Below are positions 19,860 to 28,924 of a stretch of 64,000 nucleotides of DNA, piece after piece. The notes under the pieces are model-generated. The model did not search any database and was not told the origin of the DNA. It was given only the letters and a program-made list of their open reading frames with translations. This DNA comes from Parvibaculum sedimenti (lineage in GTDB: Bacteria; Pseudomonadota; Alphaproteobacteria; Parvibaculales; Parvibaculaceae), in the NCBI RefSeq assembly GCF_009184905.1, contig NZ_WESC01000006.1:1-64000 (forward strand), written 5' to 3'. The first letter of the stretch is position 1; each line of letters begins with the position of its first letter. Position numbers and translations under genes: made by a program.

Positions 19860-20324
19860 ATGACGGCCGTTTTCCTCCGCTCCCTCTGCGTTCTGGCGCC
19901 GCTCTTCGCGAGCGCGCTGCCTGCCGCTGCCCAGGTTAACGCGGCTTCGCAACAGGCCTCTGTCCGGCTCGCAGACAAGGGGATGGCCGCGCTTGCCGAT
20001 GGCGACGCGATCCGCGCCAAACGCCTGCTGGAAGAGGCTATTGTAGCCGACCCCGCCAACGCCCGCGCACTGGCGCAACTCGGCCGGTACTACCAGTCTC
20101 AAAACCAACGCGACGCCGCGCGCAAATATTTCCTTTTCGCCCTTGATGTCGAGCCGGCCGAGCCCGATGCGCTGCTCGGCGCGGGCAAGCTCGATCTGGC
20201 CGACGGCAAGACTGCCGAGGCAAAGGACAGGCTCAGATTGCTTCGCCTCACCTGCGCGACATGCTCGCAGACGGTTGCGCTCACCGCAGCACTCAATTCC
20301 ACTTCACCCGTAAATCATCCCTAG
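19860..20324 (+). CDS. Secreted TPR-repeat protein
   Basis: 154 aa from ATG 19860. A signal peptide ([20 protein letters not shown], cut before Q) precedes two to three TPR-like helices: [42 protein letters not shown] and [18 protein letters not shown]. The C-terminus has CATC, typical of a small subfamily. It probably scaffolds an envelope protein complex. Longer in-frame starts exist but overlap rsmB and destroy the signal peptide. Ends 7 bp before guaA. Confidence 0.75.
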   Translation: MTAVFLRSLCVLAPLFASALPAAAQVNAASQQASVRLADKGMAALADGDAIRAKRLLEEAIVADPANARALAQLGRYYQSQNQRDAARKYFLFALDVEPAEPDALLGAGKLDLADGKTAEAKDRLRLLRLTCATCSQTVALTAALNSTSPVNHP

Positions 20325-20331
20325 GCTGATT

Positions 20332-21879
20332 ATGACCGATCGTATTCTCATCATTGATTTTGGCAGCCAGGTCACGCAGCTCATCGCGCGGCGCGTTCGC
20401 GAAAGCGGCGTCTATTGCGAGATCGTTCCCTTCAACCGCACAGAGGGGCTGCTCGATACCTTCAAGCCTAAGGGCATCATCCTTTCAGGCAGTCCGGCAA
20501 GCACCACGGGCATCGGTTCGCCCCGCGCAGACGACTGGGTTTTCACCTGCGGTCTTCCCGTTCTCGGCATCTGCTATGGCGAGCAGACCATGTGCGCGCA
20601 GCTCGGTGGCAAGGTCGAAAGTTCGGAAGAGCGAGAGTTCGGCCGCGCGGTCATTACGGTCACCGAGGATTGCAAGCTCTTCGAAGGGCTGTTCACCGTC
20701 GATGAGCAGGAACCTGTCTGGATGAGCCATGGCGACCGCGTCGTCGCGATCCCGGAAGGCTTCAAGGTCGTGGCGGTGAGCCGCAATGCGCCTTTCGCTG
20801 CCATCGCCGACGAGACACGCAATTTCTACGGTATCCAGTTCCATGCCGAAGTCGCGCATACGCCGCGCGGCCGCGACATGCTCCGCAACTTCACGCATGT
20901 GATTTGCGGCTGCAAGGGCGACTGGACCATGGCCGCCTTCCGCGAGAACGAGATCGCGAAGGTGCGCGAGCAGGTTGGCTCCGGCAAGGTCATCTGCGGC
21001 CTTTCGGGCGGCGTCGATTCTTCGGTCGTCGCCGTACTGCTGCATGAGGCGATCGGCGACCAGCTGCAATGCGTCTTCGTCGATACCGGCCTTCTGCGCG
21101 CGGGCGAGGCGGAGCAGGTGGTGAACCTTTTCCGCCATCACTACAATATCCCGCTTGTCCATGTGGACGCGGGCGAGCTCTTCCTCGGCAAGCTCGACGG
21201 CATCAGCGACCCGGAACAGAAGCGCAAGATCATCGGCGCGACCTTCATCGACGTTTTCGAGGCGGAAGCGAAGAAAATCGGCGGCGCGGGTTTCCTCGCG
21301 CAGGGCACTCTGTATCCGGACGTTATCGAAAGCGTTTCCTTCACGGGCGGCCCCTCGGTCACGATCAAGAGCCACCACAATGTCGGCGGCCTGCCCGAGC
21401 GCATGAACATGAAGCTCGTGGAGCCACTGCGCGAACTCTTCAAGGACGAGGTTCGCGTGCTCGGCAAGGAGCTTGGCCTGCCGGAAGAATTCGTCAGCCG
21501 CCATCCTTTCCCGGGGCCGGGCCTCGCCATCCGCGTGCCGGGCGAGATCACGCGCGAGAAGCTCGAACTGCTGCGCAAGGCCGACACGATCTATCTCGAA
21601 GAGATCCGCCACGCCGGCCTCTATCATGATATCTGGCAGGCCTTCGCCGTGCTGCTCCCCGTGCGCACGGTCGGCGTGATGGGTGACGAGCGCACCTACG
21701 ACTATGTTTGCGCGCTCCGCGCCGTGACATCGACGGATGGTATGACGGCGGATTACTACCCGTTCAGCCACGACTTCCTGAGCCACGTCTCCACGCGCAT
21801 CATCAACGAAGTCCGCGGCATCAACCGCGTCGTCTACGACGTGACCTCGAAGCCGCCGGGAACAATCGAGTGGGAATGA
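20332..21879 (+). CDS. guaA: GMP synthase (glutamine-hydrolysing)
   Basis: 515 aa. A class I glutamine amidotransferase domain (VLGICYGEQ with the nucleophile Cys, and QFHAEVAHT) is followed by the ATP-pyrophosphatase loop [10 protein letters not shown] and the C-terminal dimer domain ending KPPGTIEWE. It converts XMP to GMP. The 3' end of guaA is a known integration hotspot for P4-type integrases, and such an integrase lies 317 bp downstream here. The gene itself is intact. Confidence 0.97.
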   Translation: MTDRILIIDFGSQVTQLIARRVRESGVYCEIVPFNRTEGLLDTFKPKGIILSGSPASTTGIGSPRADDWVFTCGLPVLGICYGEQTMCAQLGGKVESSEEREFGRAVITVTEDCKLFEGLFTVDEQEPVWMSHGDRVVAIPEGFKVVAVSRNAPFAAIADETRNFYGIQFHAEVAHTPRGRDMLRNFTHVICGCKGDWTMAAFRENEIAKVREQVGSGKVICGLSGGVDSSVVAVLLHEAIGDQLQCVFVDTGLLRAGEAEQVVNLFRHHYNIPLVHVDAGELFLGKLDGISDPEQKRKIIGATFIDVFEAEAKKIGGAGFLAQGTLYPDVIESVSFTGGPSVTIKSHHNVGGLPERMNMKLVEPLRELFKDEVRVLGKELGLPEEFVSRHPFPGPGLAIRVPGEITREKLELLRKADTIYLEEIRHAGLYHDIWQAFAVLLPVRTVGVMGDERTYDYVCALRAVTSTDGMTADYYPFSHDFLSHVSTRIINEVRGINRVVYDVTSKPPGTIEWE

Positions 21880-21993
21880 AACGATGTGGTTCCAGATGTT
21901 TCGGAGACTATCGGAAATACGGGTTAACCAACTGATATAAAATATTTTTCCTGCCAAGATCTATCGTCATCTATCGGTGTCTAGCGCTTCAAT

Positions 21994-22176
21994 CTGACGG
22001 TATTCCTGACGGTATCGATCTCTCTTGCCTCAACCTCAATCTGGAGATACCGTCAGCCAATAAATGGTCATGACGGTATTTTTAATGGCCTAAGCGTCGG
22101 AAAGAACTAGAGAAATACCGGTTAAGGGTGCTCCAAAAAAGGCTGACGGTATTTTTTGACTGATCCGACGGTTTTT
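21994..22176. repeat. CTGACGGTAT iterons between guaA and the integrase
   Basis: CTGACGGTAT occurs at 21994-22003, 22006-22015 and 22143-22152, inverted at 22047-22056, and as ATGACGGTATT at 22070-22080. A degenerate CGACGGTTTTT is at 22166-22176. Copies 1 and 2 are 12 bp apart. The array fills the 317-bp stretch before the integrase start; such arrays are typical arm-type binding sites for an integrase or AlpA/Xis protein, and may also control int transcription. No gene is seen in the stretch. Confidence 0.75.
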
Positions 22177-22196
22177 GGACCGACTGGAGACAGGCG

Positions 22197-23453
22197 ATGC
22201 TGACGGACATTGCTCTTAAGAACCTGAAAGTACAGGATAATCCATACAAGGTGGCGGACCGTGACGGTATGTATGTCGTCGTCGCGACCTCAGGTACGGT
22301 GACCTTTCGATACGACTATCGGCTCAACGGTCGCCGCGAGACATTGACCATCGGGCGATATGGGCCATCGGGGTTGTCGCTTGCCCGCGCCCGCGAGAAG
22401 TGCATCGACGCGCGACGGGCGATCGCAGAAGGGCGGTCGCCAGCACAAGAAAAGCAGCGAGAGAAGCGCCGCATCAAGGAGGCCAAGAGCTTTGGTGAAT
22501 TTGGCGAACGGTGGCTCAAAGAAGCCAGGATGGCAGACAGTACGCGGGCGATGAGGCGGGCGATCTTTGAGCGTGATATTCTACCGCCTTTGCGAAACCG
22601 GCTTCTGACGGAAATTGCGTCGGGTGACGTGCGGGCGTTGTGCGCAAAGGTGAAGGATCGTGGTGCTCCTGCGACCGCAGTCCACGTTCGCGACATCATC
22701 AAGCTCGTCTATAGCTTCGCAATCCTGCACGGCGAGAAAGTGCCGAACCCCGCTGGCGAGGTTGGACCGGCGTCGATCGCGACATTCGTTCCGAAGGACC
22801 GGTCTCTGTCGCCCAGTGAAATCCGGATAATGCTGAAGCAGATCGAACATGTTCCGACGCTGCCTACCATCCGACTGGGAATGAAGCTCTTTCTGTTGAC
22901 GATGGTTCGTAAGAGCGAACTGCAGGACGCTACGTGGGACGAGGTCGACTTCGAGAATGCGGTCTGGTCCCTTCCGAAGGAGCGGATGAAACGATCCAAG
23001 CCGCACAACGTCTATCTCTCGCAGCAAGTGCTCGACATTTTGATCGCGCTGAAAACCTGTGCAGGCAACTCGCGTTATCTGCTGCCATCCCGCTATGACG
23101 CGGACGCGCCGATGTCGCGCGCGACCTTCAATCGGATTACCTATGCTGTTGTTGAGCGGGCCAAGAAAGAGGGGCTGCCTTTGGAACCTTTCACGGTCCA
23201 CGATCTCCGTCGGACCGGCTCAACCCTCCTCAATGAGCTCGGCTTTAATAGCGACTGGATCGAGAAGTGCCTGGCGCACGAGGATGGACGCTCGTCGCGT
23301 GGCATCTACAACAAGGCTGAGTATGAGTATCAGCGCCGTCACATGATGCAGGAATGGGCCGATATGGTCGATGCCTGGGTCGAAGGTCGCAAGCACACAC
23401 CGACGCTCTACCCGCCGTCGATGGAGTTGATGGTCGCTGAACCTACTGTCTGA
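22197..23453 (+). CDS. P4-type tyrosine integrase
   Basis: 418 aa. A short DUF4102-like arm-binding N-terminus (VADRDGMYVVV, YDYRLNGRRETLTIGRYG, LSLARAREK) precedes a SAM-like core-binding domain and the catalytic domain: MVRKSELQDATWDEV (Arg), VHDLRRTGSTLL (HxxR), LAHEDGRSSRGIYNKAEY (His and Tyr). This subfamily inserts islands at tRNA 3' ends and at guaA. Both kinds of target are adjacent here: intact guaA upstream and a tRNA-fMet 3' fragment downstream. Its 3' end overlaps the convergent AlpA-like gene by 11 bp. Confidence 0.92.
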   Translation: MLTDIALKNLKVQDNPYKVADRDGMYVVVATSGTVTFRYDYRLNGRRETLTIGRYGPSGLSLARAREKCIDARRAIAEGRSPAQEKQREKRRIKEAKSFGEFGERWLKEARMADSTRAMRRAIFERDILPPLRNRLLTEIASGDVRALCAKVKDRGAPATAVHVRDIIKLVYSFAILHGEKVPNPAGEVGPASIATFVPKDRSLSPSEIRIMLKQIEHVPTLPTIRLGMKLFLLTMVRKSELQDATWDEVDFENAVWSLPKERMKRSKPHNVYLSQQVLDILIALKTCAGNSRYLLPSRYDADAPMSRATFNRITYAVVERAKKEGLPLEPFTVHDLRRTGSTLLNELGFNSDWIEKCLAHEDGRSSRGIYNKAEYEYQRRHMMQEWADMVDAWVEGRKHTPTLYPPSMELMVAEPTV

Positions 23454-23787
23454 CCGGGCGGATTTTGCGTTGTCTAACGTCAGGGATTGGCGCGCGTTTC
23501 ATTTGAAAGGAATCGGACGCAAGGCGGCGTTCTTCGATCCATGCTTCGATCTCGGCTAGATCCCAGACCACGCAGCGGGGCGTGAGATGAAAGCGCCTTG
23601 GAAACTCGCCTCGTTGCTCCATCTCATAGATGGTCGAATCGGCGAGCGGCACGATCTCCCGCAAATGCGCCCGGCGGATCGTGCGCCGAATAGGGTGAGA
23701 CTCGACGTGTGGAAGTCCGGGAAGCCCGTCCTTGGAGTCCTCTCGTCGCTCAGCGGGATTGGCTGAGTGCTGCTGACGCTTGATCAT
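23443..23787 (-). CDS. AlpA-family excisionase/regulator
   Basis: 114 aa from ATG 23787. The core RRAHLREIVPLADSTIYEMEQRGEFPRRFHLTPRCVVWDLAEIEAWIEER is the AlpA/MerR-like winged helix with the hallmark ...IY..E..G.FP....L......W...E...W. AlpA proteins activate or bend DNA for P4-type integrases and promote excision. It lies tail to tail with the integrase, while its partner iterons lie on the far side of int. The N-terminal 40 residues are basic and probably disordered. Confidence 0.8.
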   Translation of the reverse strand: MIKRQQHSANPAERREDSKDGLPGLPHVESHPIRRTIRRAHLREIVPLADSTIYEMEQRGEFPRRFHLTPRCVVWDLAEIEAWIEERRLASDSFQMKRAPIPDVRQRKIRPVRQ

Positions 23788-23986
23788 GTCCCTGTCCAAA
23801 TTTCCGCAGCCTCGCGCTGGATGTCCGGACCAAGGATCGCTCATAATGCCAGATTTTCTTGCAGCCTTTATGTACGACGATGCGCCTTTGAATGCGGCTG
23901 TGGCGCATAATTGCCCAAATCGATTGGGCAGATTTGGGGGCTATCCGCTCATAACAAGGTGTAATGGAGCGGCAATGATCGCAGAA

Positions 23987-24031
23987 CTCATAACCTGAAG
24001 GTCGTAGGTTCAAATCCTACCCCCGCAACCA
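23987..24031 (+). tRNA. 3' fragment of initiator tRNA-Met (attachment-site remnant)
   Basis: From the anticodon loop CTCATAA (anticodon CAT) through the T-arm GTAGG-TTCAAAT-CCTAC, the acceptor strand CCCCGCA and the encoded ACCA, 45 nt match the 3' half of tRNA-fMet. The 5' side does not: CAGAA replaces the pairing strand of the anticodon stem, and no D-arm or 5' acceptor is present. It is therefore not a working tRNA but the kind of duplication left at one end of an island inserted into tRNA-fMet. Confidence 0.85.
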
Positions 24032-24066
24032 CTTTTGTTATAACTCGCTCGAAATCCAGATATGAT

Positions 24067-24102
24067 AAAGGCCGCCCAGACTTAAGTGTCTGGGCGGCCT
24101 TT
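24067..24102. terminator. Strong rho-independent terminator
   Basis: AAAGGCCGCCCAGAC (24067-24081) pairs perfectly with GTCTGGGCGGCCTTT (24088-24102) around a 6-nt loop. It works in both directions. Its place 35 bp after the tRNA fragment suggests it was the original terminator of the tRNA-fMet gene. A weaker 7-bp hairpin (23912-23918 with 23924-23930) lies on the other side of the fragment; otherwise 23788-24143 holds no gene. Confidence 0.85.
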
Positions 24103-24143
24103 GGATTTTGACTATTTGCCGATGTTGCTGATGCATTCCGCGA

Positions 24144-24870
24144 TCAACCGGTGGCCTCCGCTCGGGCCCGAGTGCCGTCGTCCTCCAGCCGTCCGTCCCG
24201 CAGGCGAACAATGCGGTCGAAGCGATCGAAGACCTTCTCGTCGTGCGTCACCACGATAACCGCCGCTTGGCGCTCGCGGGCGACATGGCGAAGAAGGTCC
24301 ATGACGGTGCCGGCGCGTTGTGAATCTAGGGCCGCCGTCGGCTCGTCGGCGAGGATGATCCGTGGCTCGTTCGCCAGGGCCCGCGCGATCGCCACGCGCT
24401 GAGCTTCACCGCCCGAGAGGTTGGCCGGCATCGCGTCGCGGCGCTTGCCGATGTCCAGGTATTCCAACAACTCTTGCGCGCGGCCTGCGCGCCGCCGACC
24501 GCTCGACGCCGGCGAGGTCGAGAACCACCGCCACATCGTCGACCGCATCGAGGAAGGGCAGAAGGTTGTACCACTGGAAGATAAACCCGATCTTTTCGAG
24601 CCGTAAACGCCGGAGGTCGCCCCGCAGCCAACGGCCGTCGTAGACCTGCTCGCCATCGAGGTGCATTTGCTCGCTGCTCGGCTCCACGATGCAACCGATC
24701 ACGTTGAGGAGCGTGCTCTTCCCGGAGCCGCTGGGCCCCACGAGGCCGATCAACTCGCCGGGATGTACGTGGAGGCTGACGTCGCGGAGAACGTCGACGC
24801 GCGTGCTCCCAGAGCCGAAACGTTTCGAGATCTCGCGAAGCTCGATTAATGGCAGGATTTTGGTCGGCAT
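24144..24870 (-). pseudogene. ABC transporter ATPase (LolD/MacB type), frameshifted
   Basis: The first frame (24870 to about 24500) encodes LIELREISKRFGSG, Walker A GPSGSGKST and the Q-loop FIFQWYNLLPFLDAVDDV. A second frame (about 24490 to 24144) continues with RAQELLEYLDIG, the signature LSGGEAQRVAIARALA, Walker B IILADEPTAALD and the switch VVTHD. The two halves join in the GC-rich run near 24475-24505, where one indel breaks the frame. All motifs are present if the frame is repaired. Either the gene is decaying or the base call is wrong there; the permease next to it carries an independent break. Confidence 0.75.
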
Positions 24871-24873
24871 CGC

Positions 24874-25847
24874 TCAGCCTGCCAGCGCCGTCGCCGAGTC
24901 GATCTTCAGCACATAGCGCACGCTGATCGTGCTGGCGAGCAGGCGGACCAGCACGACGATACCGGCCAGAACGAGCCCGTCCCGCAGTTGGAGCACCACG
25001 CGGCGAGGAAAATAGCCGACGATCGCATTGACCATGACGGCCCCGAACAGGAGGCCGATGATGCCCATCGCGAGCGCCTGCTGGATGATCAGTCCGACGA
25101 TCCTCCGGTCCGGCGCCCCGATCAGCTTGAGCGTCGCAATCTCGCGACGCTTGTCGAGCGTCATCGTGTAGGCGATGAGCGCAATGATCGCCGTGGCGAC
25201 CAACATGAGGATCACGGTAAACAATCGATCTGAGGGCTCGTGCGCTCGATCACGGAGCGGGTCAGGACGTCCTCCTGCTGCGCCTCGGTCATAGCCCCCA
25301 GGTACCTCCAACGCCGCGCGGTGGCGGCTGCTTGTTCCGGCAGAACGTTCGGGCTCACGCGCGCCACCACGGCGTTGACCATGTCCGTCGTGGATGCATT
25401 GGCGCTCCGCGCCAGATCTCGCCGCGCCGCGGGCGACGCCAGTTCGAACTGAAGCTCCTGCGAATCCAGCAATGTAATGAACGCGGCAGGGTCGCCCCCC
25501 GAGTTCACGAGATTCTCGGTCAAGCCGACGACGGTGAACATGTTGCGGCCGAGTCGCACCCACTCGCCGATACCCAGGCCGGCACGACGATCGAGAACCA
25601 TCTCGTAGTGGCTCCGCGCAATACCGCGACCGGCGACGATAGCGAGCGGGCCGCCGGGTCGGCCAGGCTCGAAACCCACGACGTACAAGCGGATTTTGCG
25701 GCCGGCGTGCAGAGCCTCTGCCGGCTGGTAAGTCAGGCTTTCGGCGGCTTCGACGCCGCGCAGCCGCGCTACCGCTTCGCGCGTATCGTCCGGAATGCGG
25801 GACGACTCCGCGAAGGGCCCCCGCGTACCGGACTCGACCATCCACAT
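24874..25847 (-). pseudogene. FtsX-like ABC permease, truncated and frameshifted
   Basis: The first frame (from 25847) reads VESGTRGPFAESSRIP, a periplasmic domain ending TSPQID. The second frame picks up LFTVILMLVATAIIALIAYTMT and continues through KREIATLKLIGAPDRRIVGLI and the C-terminal membrane helices. A single missing base near 25222-25226 explains the switch. The N-terminal membrane helix and about 50-60 residues seen in homologues are absent, because the AraC gene ends only a few bases upstream. With the broken ATPase this unit is probably non-functional. Confidence 0.75.
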
Positions 25848-25852
25848 GCAAA

Positions 25853-26752
25853 TCAGCTCCGGTCTATCCGGAAGCGGGACGGCGTTGTGCCTGTCATCCT
25901 GCGGAAATTGTCGGTGAAGTGGCTGTGGCTGGCGAAGCCAACGGAGAGCGCGATCTCGGCGATCGACTGTTCGGCGCCGAGCAACAGTTCCTTTGCTCGG
26001 CGGATGCGCCGTTCGACCAGGTAGCGATGCGGCGATGTGCCGGTGGAGGCCTTGAATGCCTCGCCGAAATGATGCGTGCTCAAGCCAGCCTGCGCGGCCA
26101 GGTCGCGGAGGCTAATGTCGTCGGCGAGGTGTGCTTCGATGTAGTCGACGACGCGCCGCAGGCGCAGCGCGCCGAGTCCGCCGATCACCGGCGGCGGCCG
26201 GCTGAGACCATCACCATAGGTACGGTAGACATGTACGGCGAGCGCCGAACCCAACCCTTCTGTGTAGAGCCGCCCGCCCGCGCCGCGTTCCGCCAGTTCC
26301 CGGCGCCACGCTGCGGTCATGCCATCGATGACCGGATCGTGGATGCCGATCTGAGTCCTGAAGGTCGGCTCCTTCCCATCGAAAGCCTCGCCCAGGACCT
26401 GCGTGATGAACGGCTGTTCGATTGCAATGACGAGAAGGCTAGGTAAGCTTGTCCAGCGCAGGAAGACCGGCTGGTCGCCCGGAGTGATATGAAGGTTACC
26501 CGAGACGATCCGCCGGCGCTCGATTTCGCGCGCGTCCGGCAGGCGCCACTCCATGTCAATTGGTGGGCCTTCGTGAATGGCAACAGCGAACTGCGTGGCG
26601 CCGATCTCCGTCCTCGCGTTGGGCTGCAGTGTGCAGCGGCTGACGCTGACTCCACCGTGGACCACCCGCTCGACGTAGGACAACCGAGCCGGAGCAGTTT
26701 CGGAACCGAAGTCGATCAATTCAGTTTGGCTCTTGGGCTGCGAATCCGGCAT
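25853..26752 (-). CDS. AraC-family transcriptional regulator
   Basis: 299 aa from ATG 26752 (an upstream ATG at 26791 is also possible). The C-terminal 100 residues form the double HTH: RVVDYIEAHLADDISLRDLAAQAGLSTHHFGEAFKASTG, then SIAEIALSVGFASHSHFTDNFRRMTGTTPSRFR. The N-terminal 190 residues are a cupin-like ligand domain of unknown specificity. It abuts the truncated permease and may have controlled that transporter, but the join looks recombined, so its present target is unclear. Confidence 0.85.
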   Translation of the reverse strand: MPDSQPKSQTELIDFGSETAPARLSYVERVVHGGVSVSRCTLQPNARTEIGATQFAVAIHEGPPIDMEWRLPDAREIERRRIVSGNLHITPGDQPVFLRWTSLPSLLVIAIEQPFITQVLGEAFDGKEPTFRTQIGIHDPVIDGMTAAWRRELAERGAGGRLYTEGLGSALAVHVYRTYGDGLSRPPPVIGGLGALRLRRVVDYIEAHLADDISLRDLAAQAGLSTHHFGEAFKASTGTSPHRYLVERRIRRAKELLLGAEQSIAEIALSVGFASHSHFTDNFRRMTGTTPSRFRIDRS

Positions 26753-26946
26753 CCCTCGAGACCTCCATGTAATGGTATTCGAGGTTGGCATCCGAAAGTC
26801 GAGTATCCATATATTGTCTCGATCGCTCGGGTCACATCCACGTGCAATAGAGAAAACAATAGTAGAAGAGTTGAACCAGGATAAGGCGAGTATTCCAGAG
26901 AGAACATTTGTAAATTTTTATGTAAATTGTACTTTGTATTCTTGAT

Positions 26947-27565
26947 TTAGGCCGTGGACTCATAAGCATGCAGCCAGATGCGTATTGAGGCGAGCTTGAT
27001 CATAGCCATGAAGGTCGAAACGGGTTTGTCGTATCGGGTGGCGATGCGTCGGAAGAACTTCAGCTTATTGAAGAAGCACTCGAAGAAATTGCGATCCTTG
27101 TAGAGCGTAGCGCTGAAGCAGGCCTTCCACTTGCGGTTTGCCTTGCTCGGGATGTTCGGGGTCGCGCCCTGATCCTCGATCTGCCGTCTGATCCAGTCGG
27201 CGTCGTAGGCCTTGTCGGCCAGAATCAACTGCCCCCCTCTAGAGACCCGATAGCAACTCCCTCGCTGGAACGGCATCATGTGTTTCGCTGGCTGTGACGG
27301 CAAGGCGAATGAGAAGCCCGGTTGCGTCGGTGACCGCGTGGATTTTGGTCGTCAGCCTCCTCGGCTTCGACCCATATGTCGACCCGGGTGGTTTTTTTAT
27401 AGTAGCGGCAGAGTGACTGACGCGCACGCTTGTGCCGTCGATCATCTGGATGTCGCCATCATGGGCAGCGGTCACCGCGCCCATGATCCGGTCCCAGATG
27501 CCAGCCTTGGTCCAGCGGCGGAAGCGATTGTAGCAGGTGGTGTAAGGTCCGTAGCGTTCCGGCAA
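26947..27565 (-). pseudogene. IS5-family transposase remnant (two frames)
   Basis: The upstream frame (27565 to 27239) reads MPERYGPYTTCYNRFRRWTKAGIWDRI, DIQMIDGTSVRVSHSAA and ETHDAVPARELLSGL, carrying the first DDE Asp. It stops at TAG just before a G6 run. The second frame (27303 to 26947) continues with GGQLILADKAYDADWIRRQIEDQG (second Asp) and FFECFFNKLKFFRRIATRYDK (Glu region), ending AYESTA. Related elements join the two frames by frameshifting. About 60 N-terminal residues are lost, so the product is inactive. Confidence 0.75.
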
Positions 27566-27575
27566 GTCGGCCTAG
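26947..27575 (-). mobile_element. Truncated IS5-family insertion sequence
   Basis: Contains the C-terminal three quarters of an IS5-family (IS427-like) transposase. The 5' part of the element, with the transposase N-terminus and left terminal repeat, is missing: homology starts at the DLPERYG segment near 27572 and runs straight into a DUF1302 gene at a CTAG. On the other side the transposase stop at 26947 is followed by about 150 bp of unusually AT-rich DNA in which no clear terminal repeat was recognised. Confidence 0.75.
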
Positions 27576-28747
27576 CTAATTTTCATAGCAACTTGCCGAT
27601 CGGCGCCATTTCGAATGCAACAAGCGAGTTTACGTCCTTCGACGGAACAGTGACCCCGGTGAACATGGCGACAGCTTGCGCGAACGCGGCCGTCATCGCA
27701 AATAAAGCGCAGGGAGGCGTGCTTGGAATGGCGGGCGCGATGAACATACCAGGACTTGGTCATAACTGCTTGCCCGGTGGACCGCTAAATGGGCTTGTGG
27801 TGCTCGCCGGCTGGTCCACCAAAAATAGCGTTATCCAGTACGTGGAGGACACATGCTGGGGTTCAGCTTCAACACGGCGCTCGCGGACTTCCTCGACGGT
27901 TCGGCGCTCTCGGGTGAACTGGCGTTCTCGCCGAATATGCCGTTCCAGGTCGCGGATCCCGAATCCCGAATCCAACGCCAACAGCCTCGACCAGTTGAAA
28001 CTCTCCCAAACGGATGCTTGGCTTCAGCGGCCAGGCGACGCGACGGCCGATCTGAACGCTTTGAGCGCTTATCTGAATTCTATTTCGGCCGAACCGATTC
28101 TCACCGATTGCCGCTCGTTGGCGGCCCCCGGTGCAAATACGCCAGGCTACGACAGGGAGGCAGTGCTGACTGGGCAGTCTTCAGTCATCAGTGTATTGAG
28201 CACACAGAATCCGGTCCCGTCTGCGCTTGGCGCGGACCTTATCCCGCTGGTGTTCAGTGCCGGGTTCCAGTATCTACCGGAACTTGGCGACCATCAAAAC
28301 GATCTTGCGCTTCCGCGGACCGGCAACTATCACGATCAGCCGCTCGTCAACTGGACGCTCGGTTCTGGAGTTACTTGCGGCTCCCAGGCTTTGGCCAAGG
28401 CGCTTGCTCCGGTCGCGAGTGGAAACAAAAGTGCGGGTGCTCAATACGTTACTTCGTTCTCATGGGGCTACCGGCTGGTGGTGCCGGCACAATACAACAA
28501 TGCGTTCGGCACGGCTTGGACTGTGACGCCTTCCGTTCAATGGGCGCATGATGTGGGCGGATATTCTGCCGGTCCGACGGGGTCTGGTTTTATCGAGGGC
28601 AGTAAGACAATTACCCTCGGCGTTGCGGGTTCCCCGCAGAACACATGGAACGCATCCGTGAACTGGACTTCTAGTTTTGGCAACAGATTTCAGAACTTTA
28701 TGTATGACAAGGACTTTGCGCAGTTCAATGTGAGTTACGCATTCTAG
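27575..28747 (+). pseudogene. DUF1302 outer-membrane protein, N-terminally deleted and frameshifted
   Basis: The C-terminal part of a beta-barrel protein: ANFHSNLPIG (compare the YHSRLP segment of DUF1302), NSVIQYVEDT, then in another frame MLGFSFNTALADFLDGSALSGELAFSPNMPFQVA, then back to LSQTDAWLQ and alternating barrel strands up to the C-terminal Phe of NVSYAF. The first half is missing where the IS5 remnant begins, and two indels (about 27860 and 27950) move the frame out and back. DUF1302 proteins usually pair with DUF1329 proteins in steroid or hydrocarbon uptake loci; no DUF1329 gene is in the window. Confidence 0.7.
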
Positions 28748-28864
28748 CGCGAGAACTCAATGCCAATAGCCGCCTTGCGGCACTGAGGAATGTCGCGAGT
28801 TCGTGCGTATACGGATATACAGGATTGATGAATCGTACGAATTTGGACAGTCGGTTTTTTGATA

Positions 28865-28877
28865 ATCAGTATCTGAT
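28865..28877. promoter_or_regulatory. Palindrome before the MBL-fold gene
   Basis: ATCAG-TAT-CTGAT, a perfect 5-bp inverted repeat 48 bp upstream of the start codon in an AT-rich stretch. Candidate operator; no matching copy was noticed elsewhere. Confidence 0.3.
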
Positions 28878-28924
28878 ACGGTGATGCCGGTCGAAAATGA
28901 AGAATGACGAGGAGAAAAAATAAT

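Noticed and set aside
20485-21957. 490-codon open frame antisense to guaA
   Set aside because: Shadow of GC-rich codon use in guaA; Asp/Ala/Arg/His-rich sequence with no recognisable domain and no ribosome binding site.
24001-24031. Complete tRNA-Met gene
   Set aside because: Only the 3' half is present; the 5' acceptor strand, D-arm and the 5' side of the anticodon stem are missing.
27278-27574. N-terminal part of the long plus frame leading into DUF1302
   Set aside because: This stretch is antisense to the IS5 transposase; only the part after the CTAG junction is real barrel sequence.
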